64,000 bases of DNA, from positions 3,286,001 through 3,350,000 of the forward strand of contig NZ_CP038026.1 in the NCBI RefSeq assembly GCF_004421005.1, in the 5' to 3' direction. Below, one piece after another: positions 25,606-35,476 of this stretch. The position numbers and the translations under genes were made by a program. The DNA comes from Pseudoduganella plicata. GTDB lineage: Bacteria; Pseudomonadota; Gammaproteobacteria; Burkholderiales; Burkholderiaceae_D. Below the pieces are notes generated by a model. It was not told the origin of the DNA, searched no databases, and saw only the letters and a list, made by a program, of their open reading frames with translations. The first letter of the stretch is position 1. Every line of letters starts with the position of its first letter.

Positions 25606-28600
25606 TCAGGCAGCCCTGGCCTGCGTGCCGTTGGCCGCTTCCGACAACGTCCACACGTCGAGCATCGCCTGTTCCAGGTCGGTCGGCGCCGTGAACGCCG
25701 GCAGCCGCAACGCGCTGACCACCGATTCGACAGCCCGCTCGCTGCCGCCCTGCGCCAGCACCTGCGACAGCAGGCGTTGCTGCGCGCGGCCCAGCGCCTG
25801 CTGCGCGTAGCTGCGCAGCTGCTCCTGCGAGCGGCTCACTGCCGGCAGTTTCAGGCCATGCTCCAGCATGTCGATACCGGCGCGGCTGCGCAGCGCCATG
25901 CCGACATGGATGAAGCCTGGCAGGTCCATGCCGGCCGGGCGCCGCACCGACAACGCCGCGAACAGGAACGCCGCCACGTTTTCGATGGCATCGACCGTTT
26001 TCCATGCCTGTACGAACTCGGTACGCAGGGCCGGCTGGCCTTCGGCTTCCCACTTCGCGTCGCTCGGCATCAGCTTCGACAGCATTGCGGGCTCGCTGAA
26101 CACGCGTTTCAGTTCGGCCATGCCAGCGGCATCGTGCAACTGCACCTTCGGTACCGACAGCACGCCTTCCATCGCCGCGCGCAGCATGCCGCGGGTGCGC
26201 GCATCGACCTTCATCGATACGTCGCGCGGCACGTTCAGCGCATCCGCGTCGAGCGTGTCGAACACCGGCGCCAGGTTCAGCGCGGACCATGCCTGACCCC
26301 ACGCCAGGATCACGTCCGTCTCCGGCACGCCATGATCGGCCGCCAGGCGGCGCAGCATCAGCGGGCCGCAACGGTTGACCACTTCATTGGCCAGCACCGT
26401 CGCCAGGATCGCGTTGGCCAGCGGGTGCGCCAGCGCCGGGCGCGTGGCCACCAGCAGATCCGGGAAGTACGGCTTCAGCACCGCCTCGGCCCAGCTTTCC
26501 TCCGTCAGCGGCAGCACCGACAAGGTGCGCTTGTAGCGGTTCTTGACGTTGGCGATGACGACGGCCAGTTCCGGCGTCGTCAGGCCGCGGTTGTCGACCT
26601 TGCGGCGCGCCAGTTCGGCCACCGTCGGCAACTGTTCCAGTTCGCGTGACAACGCCCCCTCTTCTTCCAGGCTGGCGATCAGCGCGGCATAGCCGTCCTG
26701 CACCCAGCCTTCGGTCTGGGCCTGGTGCTCGCGCACCAGCAGGCGCGTCTGCTGCGTGTTGTCGCGCAGGACCAGGCGTTCGATATCGCCCGTCATGTCG
26801 TTCAGCACGCGGTTGCGTTCTTCTTCCGTCAGCTGGCCGGCGTTCACTTCCACGTCCAGCCAGATCTTAGCGTTCACTTCGTGGTCGGAGCAGTCCACGC
26901 CGGCCGAGTTGTCGATCGCATCGGTGAAGATGCGCCCACCCGTCAGGGCGAACTCGATGCGCCCGGCCTGCGTGGCGCCCAGGTTGCCGCCCTCGGCGAC
27001 GACCTTGCAGCGCAGCTCATTGCCGTTCACGCGGATATGGTCGTTGGCGCGGTCCTTCACTTGCGCATGCGTTTCGGTGGACGCCTTGATGTAGGTGCCG
27101 ATACCGCCGTTGTAGAACAGATCAACTGGCGCCAGCAGGATGCGGTGCATCAGCTCTTCCGGGCTCAATGCCGTCTCGGCGATGTCCAGCGCCGCGCGGA
27201 TTTCCGGCGACAGCTCGATGGTGCGGGCCGAACGGGGGAACACGCCGCCGCCCTGCGAGATCAGCGCTTTGTTGTAGTCCTCCCACGACGAGCGTGGCAG
27301 CGCGAACATGCGCTGGCGTTCGGCGAACGATGCGGCGGTGTCCGGATTCGGGTCGAGGAAGATGTGACGGTGATCGAACGCCGCCAGCAGCTTGATCTGC
27401 CTGGAGAGCAGCACGCCATTGCCGAACACGTCGCCCGACATGTCGCCCACGCCGACGACGGTGAACGGCGTCGTGTTCATGTCGTGGCCCATTTCGTAGA
27501 AGTGGCGCTTGACCGCTTCGAATGCGCCCTTCGCCGTGATGCCCAGCTTCTTGTGGTCGTAGCCGTTCGAGCCGCCCGAGGCGAACGCGTCGCCCAGCCA
27601 GAAGCCGCGCTTGACGGCGATGCTGTTGGCGATGTCGGAGAACGTCGCCGTGCCCTTGTCGGCGGCAACCACCAGGTACGGGTCGTCGTTGTCGTAACGG
27701 ACCGTGTCGGCGGGCGGCACGATCTTGCCCAGCACACGGTTGTCCGTCACTTCCAGCAGGCTGGAGATGAACAGGCGGTAAACCGCTTCGCCTTCGGCCG
27801 CCACGACCTCACGCGGCGCGCCGGTGGGCATCTGCTTGCAGACGAAGCCGCCTTTGGCGCCGGCCGGCACGATGACGGCATTCTTCACCATCTGCGCCTT
27901 GACGAGGCCCAGCACCTCGGTGCGGTAGTCTTCCATCCGGTCGGACCAGCGCAGGCCGCCGCGGGCAACCGGACCGCCGCGCAGGTGCACGCCTTCGAAG
28001 CGGCGCGAGAACACGTAGATTTCGCGGTATGGACGCGGCTCCGGCACCAGCGCCAGGTTGCTCGTGTCGATCTTGAAGATGATCTTGTCACCTTGGCCGG
28101 CCTGGAAGTAGCTGGTGCGCACCGTCGCCAGCATCAGGTCGATCAGCGCGGCCAGGATCACTTCGGTGTCGGCGTGGTTGACGGCGGCCAGGCGGCCCTT
28201 CAGGCCCGTCAGCGCGTCGCGCGCCGACTCGTGCTGGCCGTCGTCCAGCTTCGGATCGAAGCGCTGCTCGAACGCGTCGACGATCTGTTTCACCATGGAC
28301 GGCTGGCGGCGCAGGCTTTCGGCGATGTAGCGCACGGAGAACTGCGTGCCGGTCTGGCGCCAGTAGCTCATGTACGCGCGTACCAGCTGGATCTGGTGCT
28401 TGTGCAGGCCGCCCTCGACGACGAGACCATTCAGGCGGCCATCCTCGACTTCGTCGTTGAACAGGGCGCTGAACAGGTCTTCGGCCACGTGGGCCACGCC
28501 ATCCCTGGCCAGCTTCTCGGCACTGGCCGAGTCCACCGTCAGGCTCGTCACGTAATGGCGTTTGCCGTCGCCGGTGCGGATCGAATGCGAGCGTTCGCGG

Positions 28601-30327
28601 TCGATCAGCACGCCGGCGTTGTGCAGCGCCGGCATGATCGACGACAGCGTCGGTACCTTGTCGACCGAATAGATCCGGATCGTCGTCAGCGGGTCCGCCT
28701 CGGTCGCCAGTTCCAGGCGCACCTTGACGCGGCCGTCATGGCCGTTGCGAAGAATCGTATCGATATCGTGGAAGGCCACGGCGGGCGACGTGCCGGCCAC
28801 GTAATCGACGGGCAGCGTGGCGCACAGGCGGCGCATGTCGTTGCGCAGCGGTTCGTCCGGCACCGCGTCGGCCAGTTCGGAGAAGCTGTTGTGCCAGCCG
28901 TCCAGGATCGACAGCAGCGGACGCTGGATGTCGCTTTCCAGGTCGAGCGGATTGCGCGCCGCGTGGGCGATCAGGTACAGGCGGGCCAGCGGGCCGTCGG
29001 CCACCAGCGTCTGCGAACTGACGTGCGTGGCGCCCGAGCTTTCCTGCAGCGCGCGCGACAGCGCATTGGCCACGCTGGCGCTGTAACGCTCGCGCGGCAG
29101 ATAGATCAGCACGTTCAGGTGGCGCGCATACACGTCGCGACGCGCGAACACCTTGGTGCGCGGCTGTTTGTACAGCGAGACGACGGAACCGCACACTTCG
29201 ACCAGCCATTGCGGGTCCGCCTCCAGCGCCTCGGTGCGCGGCAGCGATTCCAGGATCTCGATGAATTTCTCGGCGCGGAAGCCTTCCTGGCGCAGATTGG
29301 CGATCTTCAGCACTTGCGCGATGCGGCCGCGCGCGAACGGCAGGCGCGCCAGTGGCGTCAGCATCGCCGCGCGGGTAAACAGGCCGATGAAGCAGTGCTC
29401 GCCCAGCAGGTTGCCGTTGGCGTCGGTGGCACGCACGCCGATGAAGTCGAGCTGCTGGTCGCGGTGCAGCGTGCCGCCCACGTCGGCCTTGACGATGGAC
29501 AGGATGTGCGCGCGCTTGGCCAGCGTTTCCAGGTCGCCCGGGATATTGGCCAGGCAGGTACCGTAGACCGGGTGGCCGGTATCGCGCAGCACGCCGATGC
29601 GGCTCGGAATATCGCGCTCCAGCTCGTTCACGCCCGGCTTGACGTGGTAATAGGCATAGCCATGCACTTCGAAACCTTCGTCGCGCGCCCATTGCAGGAA
29701 GGCGGCCGCTTCGGCGCCCTCTTCGCCATGGACGGCGGCAGCCGTGGCGACGGCGGTGAAGCGGTCCTTCATGGCAGCCAGGTCGCGTTTCACGACGGCG
29801 GCGTCGCGCGCCACCATTTCGATGCTGGCCACCAGTTGCTGCAGCGGCGCCGCGTCCAGCTCTTCCGACAGCAGGCACAGAACGTACGATTCGAGCTTGC
29901 TGCCGCTTTCGCCAACGGCGGTGACGATGCCGCCGACATCGCGCGTGACCGGCAGCACGGCATTGAGGACGCCATTGGCGACGACTTTCTGCTTGCGCAG
30001 CGCCATGACGATGGAGTCGACCAGGTACGGCATGTCGTCGTTCAGGATCAGCAGCGCGGTGGCCATGCCGCCGTGACCGTCGGCGTAACGCAGGGTAGCG
30101 ATCTGCGGGCCGGGCGCGGTGCGCCGCGCGGCCTGCGTGAAGCCTTCCACAAGCACCGGCGCGAGACTGTCGGGCGACGTATCCGCCAGGTCTTCATCGT
30201 CCAGGGACTTGAGCCAGGCGGCGATCAGCGCGCGCGCCTGGCCCCCCTCCTGGCTACCTTCGGCCGGCTTGCCGGCATTGACGAGATCCAGCGTCTCTTT
30301 ACGCAGGTCTTGTGGCATTTTGGTCAT
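25606..30327 (-). CDS. gdhB: NAD-dependent glutamate dehydrogenase, large (GDH-180) type
   Basis: The 1573-residue protein matches the Streptomyces/Pseudomonas GDH-180 class: long N-terminal ACT-like regulatory region (about 1-500), central catalytic block with GGLRWSDRMEDYRTEVLGLV then PAGAKGGFVCKQMP (Lys near 826), a nucleotide-binding part with VVGVGDMSGDVFGNG, and a helical C-terminus. It oxidises glutamate to 2-oxoglutarate and ammonia with NAD. In Pseudomonas aeruginosa the enzyme is arginine-inducible and activated allosterically by arginine. Here it lies between astB and astE, so the product of AstE is fed directly to the TCA cycle. GGAGAAG precedes the ATG. There is a 138-nt spacer to astB with a strong hairpin. 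Confidence 0.95.
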   Translation of the reverse strand: MTKMPQDLRKETLDLVNAGKPAEGSQEGGQARALIAAWLKSLDDEDLADTSPDSLAPVLVEGFTQAARRTAPGPQIATLRYADGHGGMATALLILNDDMPYLVDSIVMALRKQKVVANGVLNAVLPVTRDVGGIVTAVGESGSKLESYVLCLLSEELDAAPLQQLVASIEMVARDAAVVKRDLAAMKDRFTAVATAAAVHGEEGAEAAAFLQWARDEGFEVHGYAYYHVKPGVNELERDIPSRIGVLRDTGHPVYGTCLANIPGDLETLAKRAHILSIVKADVGGTLHRDQQLDFIGVRATDANGNLLGEHCFIGLFTRAAMLTPLARLPFARGRIAQVLKIANLRQEGFRAEKFIEILESLPRTEALEADPQWLVEVCGSVVSLYKQPRTKVFARRDVYARHLNVLIYLPRERYSASVANALSRALQESSGATHVSSQTLVADGPLARLYLIAHAARNPLDLESDIQRPLLSILDGWHNSFSELADAVPDEPLRNDMRRLCATLPVDYVAGTSPAVAFHDIDTILRNGHDGRVKVRLELATEADPLTTIRIYSVDKVPTLSSIMPALHNAGVLIDRERSHSIRTGDGKRHYVTSLTVDSASAEKLARDGVAHVAEDLFSALFNDEVEDGRLNGLVVEGGLHKHQIQLVRAYMSYWRQTGTQFSVRYIAESLRRQPSMVKQIVDAFEQRFDPKLDDGQHESARDALTGLKGRLAAVNHADTEVILAALIDLMLATVRTSYFQAGQGDKIIFKIDTSNLALVPEPRPYREIYVFSRRFEGVHLRGGPVARGGLRWSDRMEDYRTEVLGLVKAQMVKNAVIVPAGAKGGFVCKQMPTGAPREVVAAEGEAVYRLFISSLLEVTDNRVLGKIVPPADTVRYDNDDPYLVVAADKGTATFSDIANSIAVKRGFWLGDAFASGGSNGYDHKKLGITAKGAFEAVKRHFYEMGHDMNTTPFTVVGVGDMSGDVFGNGVLLSRQIKLLAAFDHRHIFLDPNPDTAASFAERQRMFALPRSSWEDYNKALISQGGGVFPRSARTIELSPEIRAALDIAETALSPEELMHRILLAPVDLFYNGGIGTYIKASTETHAQVKDRANDHIRVNGNELRCKVVAEGGNLGATQAGRIEFALTGGRIFTDAIDNSAGVDCSDHEVNAKIWLDVEVNAGQLTEEERNRVLNDMTGDIERLVLRDNTQQTRLLVREHQAQTEGWVQDGYAALIASLEEEGALSRELEQLPTVAELARRKVDNRGLTTPELAVVIANVKNRYKRTLSVLPLTEESWAEAVLKPYFPDLLVATRPALAHPLANAILATVLANEVVNRCGPLMLRRLAADHGVPETDVILAWGQAWSALNLAPVFDTLDADALNVPRDVSMKVDARTRGMLRAAMEGVLSVPKVQLHDAAGMAELKRVFSEPAMLSKLMPSDAKWEAEGQPALRTEFVQAWKTVDAIENVAAFLFAALSVRRPAGMDLPGFIHVGMALRSRAGIDMLEHGLKLPAVSRSQEQLRSYAQQALGRAQQRLLSQVLAQGGSERAVESVVSALRLPAFTAPTDLEQAMLDVWTLSEAANGTQARAA

Positions 30328-30403
30328 TGTGCTTCTCCAGATAGTTGTTGTCTCGCGCGGGCCGTGGCTTGTGGCGGGCGCCTGCGATCATGCCGACATG
30401 GCC

Positions 30404-30432
30404 GATGGGGCCGAGGATCGCTCAGCCCCATC
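30404..30432 (-). other. Strong intercistronic hairpin between astB and gdhB
   Basis: A 12-nt stem (30404-30415 with 30421-30432, one A-C mismatch) with a 5-nt loop GATCG lies in the 138-nt spacer. No T run follows in the minus direction, so it is not a standard terminator. It could protect the astB mRNA 3' end or attenuate gdhB expression. Confidence 0.55.
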
Positions 30433-30465
30433 TTGGGTCACTTGATAGGATTGCAAACTACAAAA

Positions 30466-31806
30466 CTACAGATCATACAGCCCCGGCATGCCGAGAATGC
30501 GCGCCAGTTCGTCCAGTGCGGTGTGCACTTCAACGGCCAGCGCCGGGTCGGCCAGGTCCTGCGGTTCAAGCTTGTCGCGGTAGTGCCTCTCGACCCACGC
30601 CACTAGCGTGTGGTACAGCGCTTCCGTCATGATCACGCCCTGGTGCATGGCGCGCGCTTCCTCGTCCGTCAGTGCCACGCGAAGGCGCAGGCAGGCAGGC
30701 CCGCCGCCGTTGCGCATGCTCTGGCGCAGGTCGAAGTGGATCAGTTCATCGACCGGCCCGCCGCTGGCCACCAGACCTTCGAGGTAGCGCCCCACGGCCG
30801 CATTTTCCTGGCACTCCTGCGGAATCACCAGCGCCATGCGCCCATCCGGTTTGGACAGCAGCTGGCTGTTGAACAGGTAGCTGTGGACCGCGTCCTGCAC
30901 CGACACCATGCCCGTCTCGACGCGGATGGCGTGAAGTTCCGCATCCACGCCGGCCATTGCCTGGCGCAGCCCGAACAGCGCGCCCTGCTCGTCCGCGAAA
31001 GCCTGTTCGTGGTAGAACAACACGTTGGCGTTGCCGACGGCAATGACGTCGTTGTGGAACACGCCCTGGTCGATGACCTCGGGGTTCTGCTGGATGTAGA
31101 CGGTGCGCGCCTCGGCCAGGCCGTGCAGGCGCGCGACCGCTTGCGACGCTTCCAGCGTCTGGCGTGCCGGGTAGCGCTTCGGCGCCGGCGCGTTCGGGTC
31201 GAATTCGACGCGGCCATAAACGAACATCTCGACCGCATCAAGGCCGTGCTGCGCGCACAGGCGCGTGTGATTGGCTGCACCTTCGTCGCCAAACGCCGGC
31301 GTGGATGGCAGCGTGTCGTGCACGGCGAAGTGTTTTTCGTCCGCGAAGATGGCTTTCAGTGCGCGCGAAGTCTGCACGTGTTCCAGCGCCCGATGCAGCT
31401 TGTTGTTCAGGTTTGCCGGCGTGAAGTGCACCCGGCCATCCGAGGTGTCGCGCGACGGGCTGACAGTGGCCGCGTTGGCCGTCCACATCGGCGAAGCGGA
31501 ATACGCGCACGCCAGGATCACCGGCGATTCCTTGAAGGCGCGCGCCAGCACATCCGCATCGCTGCCCGTAAAACCCAGGCTGCGCAGCAGGCGGAAGTTG
31601 GGGCGGTCCTGCGGCGGCAGCACGGCTTGCGCGAAGCCGCGGGCGGCAAGCGCGCGCATCTTGGCCAGGCCCTGCAATGCGGCCTGCTTCGGATTCGATG
31701 CGCTCTTGACGTTGCTGAACGAGGCCACGTTCCCGAACGACAGCCCGGCGTAGTTGTGCGACGGCCCGACCAGGCCGTCGAAGTTGAATTCGCGTGCAGT
31801 GTTCAT
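30466..31806 (-). CDS. astB: N-succinylarginine dihydrolase
   Basis: The 446-residue enzyme converts N2-succinylarginine to N2-succinylornithine, CO2 and two ammonia (step 2 of the AST pathway). It starts [21 protein letters not shown], the near-invariant AstB opening. The catalytic Cys is in [15 protein letters not shown] (about 368) and the catalytic Glu and His lie in the middle of the guanidine-modifying (pentein) fold, around [15 protein letters not shown]. The start is 5 nt after the astD stop. Confidence 0.96.
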   Translation of the reverse strand: MNTAREFNFDGLVGPSHNYAGLSFGNVASFSNVKSASNPKQAALQGLAKMRALAARGFAQAVLPPQDRPNFRLLRSLGFTGSDADVLARAFKESPVILACAYSASPMWTANAATVSPSRDTSDGRVHFTPANLNNKLHRALEHVQTSRALKAIFADEKHFAVHDTLPSTPAFGDEGAANHTRLCAQHGLDAVEMFVYGRVEFDPNAPAPKRYPARQTLEASQAVARLHGLAEARTVYIQQNPEVIDQGVFHNDVIAVGNANVLFYHEQAFADEQGALFGLRQAMAGVDAELHAIRVETGMVSVQDAVHSYLFNSQLLSKPDGRMALVIPQECQENAAVGRYLEGLVASGGPVDELIHFDLRQSMRNGGGPACLRLRVALTDEEARAMHQGVIMTEALYHTLVAWVERHYRDKLEPQDLADPALAVEVHTALDELARILGMPGLYDL

Positions 31807-31811
31807 TGTCT

Positions 31812-33287
31812 TCAGAAAGTCAGGCCGGGCGACAGCTTGGCCGGCATTTCAAGGGCGCTGTTCTCGATCGAAGCGACCGGGTAGGCGCAGTAGTCCGCCG
31901 CGTAGTATGCGCTGGGGCGGTGGTTGCCGGACTTGCCGACGCCGCCGAACGGCGCCGAGCTGGCGGCACCGGTCGTGGGACGGTTCCAGTTGACGATGCC
32001 GGCGCGCGCACGCAGCTGGAATTTCTTCCACAGCGTCTCGTCGTTCGACAGCAGTCCAGCCGCAAGGCCGAACTCCGTGCTGTTGGCGATGCGTACAGCC
32101 TGGTCGAAGTCAATCGTGCGGTAGATCTGCAGCAGGGGGCCGAACCATTCCTCGTCCGGGATGCCCTGCGCATTTGTCACGTCGACGATGCCGGCCGAAA
32201 CGAAGCCCGTACCCGGCTGCAGCTGCTTCATTTCCAGCAGCAGCTTGCCGCCCTTGGCGACGAGGTCCTGCTGCGCCTGCACCAGCCGCTCGGCCACGGC
32301 GCTTGATACGACAGGGCCCATGAACGGCTGTGGCTCCGCATGCGATTCGCCAACCTGGATCTTCGACGCAACGTCCACCAGGCGCCGGACGAATGCGTCG
32401 CCCTGCGCGCCCTCCTGCACGACGAGGCGGCGCGCGCAGGTGCAGCGCTGGCCGGCGGAGATGAAGGCCGACTGGATGGCCATGAACACGGCCGCGTCGA
32501 TGTCCTTGACGTCCCAGACCACGAGCGGGTTGTTGCCGCCCATTTCCAGCGCCAGCAATTTACCCGGCTGACCGCCGAACTGACGGTGCAGCGCGGCGCC
32601 GGTCTGGCTGCTGCCGGTGAACAGCACGCCGTCGATGTCCTGGTTCTGGCCCAGCGCGACGCCCGTTTCGCGGCCGCCGTTGACGAGGTTGATGACGCCG
32701 GCCGGCGCACCCGCCTGCTCCCACAGCTGCACCGTCTTGATGGCCGTGCGCGGCGCGTATTCGCTCGGCTTGAAGACCACCGTATTCCCGGCGATCAGCG
32801 CCGGCACGATATGGCCGTTCGGCAGGTGGCCGGGGAAGTTGTACGGACCGAACACGCCGAATACCCCATGCGGCCGATGACGCAGCACGGCTTCGCCGTC
32901 CGGCACCTTGTTGTGCACTTCGCCCGTTCGCGTGTTGTACGACTGAACGGAGATGTCCACCTTGTTGGCCATCGTCGTCACTTCGGTGCGGGCTTCCCAC
33001 ATCGGCTTGCCCACTTCCTCGGCGATCAATGCCGCAAGCTGCTCGTTGTTTTCCTTCAGCAGGTCGCGGAATTTCGTGACGATGGCGATGCGCTCTTCCA
33101 GTGGGCGCAGCGCCCACGCCTCGAACGCGGCGCGCGCGGCGGCGCAGGCTTCGGCCACGTCGGCTGTCGTCGCTTCGCGGCTGGCCCACGTCTGCTCCCC
33201 CGTTGCCGGGTTGACGGTGACCAGCTCGATGCCGCTGCCGGCTTTCCACCGGCCGTTGATGAAATTGCTCAGGGCTTGTTCAGACAT
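31812..33287 (-). CDS. astD: Succinylglutamate-semialdehyde dehydrogenase
   Basis: This 491-residue NAD-dependent aldehyde dehydrogenase catalyses step 4 of the AST pathway. It has [15 protein letters not shown] (NAD-binding loop), the general base Glu in [13 protein letters not shown] and the catalytic Cys in [13 protein letters not shown]. The ATG overlaps the end of the upstream astA copy by 8 nt and is preceded by AGGAAG; translational coupling is likely. Confidence 0.95.
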   Translation of the reverse strand: MSEQALSNFINGRWKAGSGIELVTVNPATGEQTWASREATTADVAEACAAARAAFEAWALRPLEERIAIVTKFRDLLKENNEQLAALIAEEVGKPMWEARTEVTTMANKVDISVQSYNTRTGEVHNKVPDGEAVLRHRPHGVFGVFGPYNFPGHLPNGHIVPALIAGNTVVFKPSEYAPRTAIKTVQLWEQAGAPAGVINLVNGGRETGVALGQNQDIDGVLFTGSSQTGAALHRQFGGQPGKLLALEMGGNNPLVVWDVKDIDAAVFMAIQSAFISAGQRCTCARRLVVQEGAQGDAFVRRLVDVASKIQVGESHAEPQPFMGPVVSSAVAERLVQAQQDLVAKGGKLLLEMKQLQPGTGFVSAGIVDVTNAQGIPDEEWFGPLLQIYRTIDFDQAVRIANSTEFGLAAGLLSNDETLWKKFQLRARAGIVNWNRPTTGAASSAPFGGVGKSGNHRPSAYYAADYCAYPVASIENSALEMPAKLSPGLTF

Positions 33288-34329
33288 TGTGCTTCCTCAC
33301 ATTGAGTGGCAGCGTGCGCACGGTGTCACCGGCGTGGCAGCGCAGCAGTTGTTGGTCCGTTGTCGACAAGTCGATCGCGCCATTGACGGGCGTGGCCTGC
33401 GTGACGATCATGCGGAAGTCTTTCAGGATCGTGTTCGACACCAGCGTCGGCTCCGCATGCGCCGGCGCGCACGCGTGGGTCATGTCGGTATCGAGCGCCA
33501 CCACCACCAGGTCGCTGTCGCGGATGGCGCGCAGTTCCGACACGCGCGCCTGCAGTACGGGACCGGCGTCGAAGATGTCGACGTAACCCTCGTAATGCAT
33601 GCCTTCCTGTTCCAGCAGGCGGCGCGCCGGGGCCGTCGACTTGTGCACCTGGCCGACCACGTCCTGCGCTTCTTGCGGCAGGTAGTCGATGTAAAGCGGC
33701 TGGCGCGGCATCAGTTCGGCGATAAAGGATTTCTTGCCCAGTGCCGTCAGGTCGTCCACGTGGTGGAAATCCATCTTGAAGAAGTGGCGCCCGAGACCCT
33801 CGTAGAACGGCGAGGTGCCATCCTCGGCCTGGTAGCCGCGCATCTCGGCAATGATCTTCTGCGTAAACAGGTGGGGGAACTGGGCGATGAACAGGAAGCG
33901 GCTTTTCGACAGCAGCTTGCCGTTGTGGCCCTGCCGGTAATCCGGATGCAGGAACAGCGAGCACAGTTCCGAGGCGCCGGTCAGGTCGTTCGACAGGTAC
34001 AGCGTGTCCATCTTGGTAAACACGTTCAGTTCGCGGCTGGAGTGCACCAGCGTACCGATACGGTAGTTATAGAACGGCTCCGTCAGGCCAACCGCGGCCT
34101 TGATGGCGCAGACGCCGGCGATGCGGCCGTTGCTGAGGTCTTCCATGACGAACATGTAGTCGCGCTCTTCCGGCGGGATGGTCTCGGCAAACGACGCGCA
34201 GGCAATGGCGAGGCGCTCGCCCAGCATCTTCATGTCCGGCTTGAGCGTGGTCATGCCGGTGCCGACCTGCGTGGCCATGCTGTACAGGGCGTCCAGGTCG
34301 TTCTCGTTGATGGCGCGGACAACTAGCAT
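33280..34329 (-). CDS. astA: Arginine N-succinyltransferase, second (AruG-like) subunit
   Basis: This 349-residue member of the AstA family transfers succinyl from succinyl-CoA to arginine (step 1). It begins MLVVRAINENDLDALYSMA and includes LCSLFLHPDYRQGHNGKLLS and EGYVDIFDAGPVLQA, typical blocks. A neighbouring paralogue of similar length lies upstream with a 19-nt gap; in Pseudomonas the two are the beta and alpha subunits AruG and AruF of a heteromer. The ATG at 34329 is used rather than the in-frame TTG at 34341, since GGGA stands at proper distance. Confidence 0.93.
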   Translation of the reverse strand: MLVVRAINENDLDALYSMATQVGTGMTTLKPDMKMLGERLAIACASFAETIPPEERDYMFVMEDLSNGRIAGVCAIKAAVGLTEPFYNYRIGTLVHSSRELNVFTKMDTLYLSNDLTGASELCSLFLHPDYRQGHNGKLLSKSRFLFIAQFPHLFTQKIIAEMRGYQAEDGTSPFYEGLGRHFFKMDFHHVDDLTALGKKSFIAELMPRQPLYIDYLPQEAQDVVGQVHKSTAPARRLLEQEGMHYEGYVDIFDAGPVLQARVSELRAIRDSDLVVVALDTDMTHACAPAHAEPTLVSNTILKDFRMIVTQATPVNGAIDLSTTDQQLLRCHAGDTVRTLPLNVRKHNV

Positions 34330-34348
34330 AGGGGTTCCCAAGGTGATA

Positions 34349-35380
34349 TCAGATGCGCACGCACGTCACGCTGTCGCCATCGGCAACGCGCAGGATGTCC
34401 TGCACTTCCGGCGTCAACGCGACGGCCTCGCAGCCTTCGAGCTCCGGGCAGGCGAGCGTCACGGCGCGGAACGCGGGCGCGGCGCTGTTGGCGATGGCGT
34501 AATTGACAGTGGCGCCTTCGGGTTGCTGGCCGTCGGCCGTGCGTACGCGCAGTGTCTGCGAACTGGTGAACGTGCGCAGCGCATGCTTGTGCGCCTGCAG
34601 GATCGGGCCGCCGTCGAAGATGTCGATGTACTCGTCGGCCTCGAACCCTTCGGCCGTCAGCAGATTGAACGCCAGCTCGCCGGATGGATGGATCTGCCCC
34701 ATCGCCGCCTGCGCATCGCCCGGCAGCAGCGGCACATAGACCGGGTAGTGCGGCATCAGTTCGACGATCAGCGTGCGGTTGCGGGCGCCACCGATGACGC
34801 GTTCGGCGTCCAGAAAATCCATCTTGAAGAACTTGCGGCCCAGGGCATCCCAGAACGGCGAGCCGCCCTTTTCGTCCGTCACGCCTGCCAGCGGCACGAA
34901 GAAGCGGTCGCCGAAGCGCTGCGGCTGCTGCACGGCGAACAGCAGGCGGGAACGCGACAATAGCGCCGCTTCCGGACGGCTCTGCAGGGCCTCGTCGATG
35001 TAGAACGACGACAGCTGCGAGTAGGCCGTCAGCTCCGAGCACAGTGTCAGCGCATGCACGTTGTGGCAGATGTTCAGGTCGCGCGAGACCTGCTGGATCA
35101 CGTCGTTACGGAACGAAAAATAGGTGCCGTTCGATCCCGCAGTGGCGAAGATGGCGGCCGTGCCGACGATCCTGCGTTCGGCCGGCGACTCCAGCACGAA
35201 CAGGTACGATTCCTCGCTGGGAATGTCGACCTGCGCAGCAAACGATGCGATCGACCGTTCCACGGCCTGCTCGATCTTGTCGCGCGTCTTCGGCAACGTG
35301 TGCACGCCCGGCATGGTGACCGCGGCAAGCGTCTCGAGGGCTGCAATATCCCCGGCTTCTACCGGACGGACGACGTACAT
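34349..35380 (-). CDS. astA: Arginine N-succinyltransferase, first (AruF-like) subunit
   Basis: The 343-residue protein begins MYVVRPVEAGDIAALETLAA and shares with the next gene the blocks KFFKMDFLDAERVIGGARNR, ELMPHYPVYVPLLPGDAQ and EYIDIFDGGPILQAHKH, but is clearly a different paralogue. The pair matches the AruF/AruG arrangement of Pseudomonas, where both subunits form the arginine and ornithine succinyltransferase. It lies 96 nt after astC, a spacer containing GC-rich inverted repeats. Confidence 0.93.
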   Translation of the reverse strand: MYVVRPVEAGDIAALETLAAVTMPGVHTLPKTRDKIEQAVERSIASFAAQVDIPSEESYLFVLESPAERRIVGTAAIFATAGSNGTYFSFRNDVIQQVSRDLNICHNVHALTLCSELTAYSQLSSFYIDEALQSRPEAALLSRSRLLFAVQQPQRFGDRFFVPLAGVTDEKGGSPFWDALGRKFFKMDFLDAERVIGGARNRTLIVELMPHYPVYVPLLPGDAQAAMGQIHPSGELAFNLLTAEGFEADEYIDIFDGGPILQAHKHALRTFTSSQTLRVRTADGQQPEGATVNYAIANSAAPAFRAVTLACPELEGCEAVALTPEVQDILRVADGDSVTCVRI

Positions 35381-35476
35381 ATTGACTCCTCAATTGAAAG
35401 GACGCCCGTGGACGCCGTAGCACCCACGGGTTTGCGCCGCGCCTCCGCAGCCGGGAGACGTCGGCATCGCCTCGGC

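Noticed and set aside
26725..30606. A 1293-codon open frame on the plus strand
   Set aside because: It lies antisense to gdhB, is low in complexity (rich in Arg, His, Gln, Val) and matches no family; it is a by-product of the high third-position GC of the real gene.
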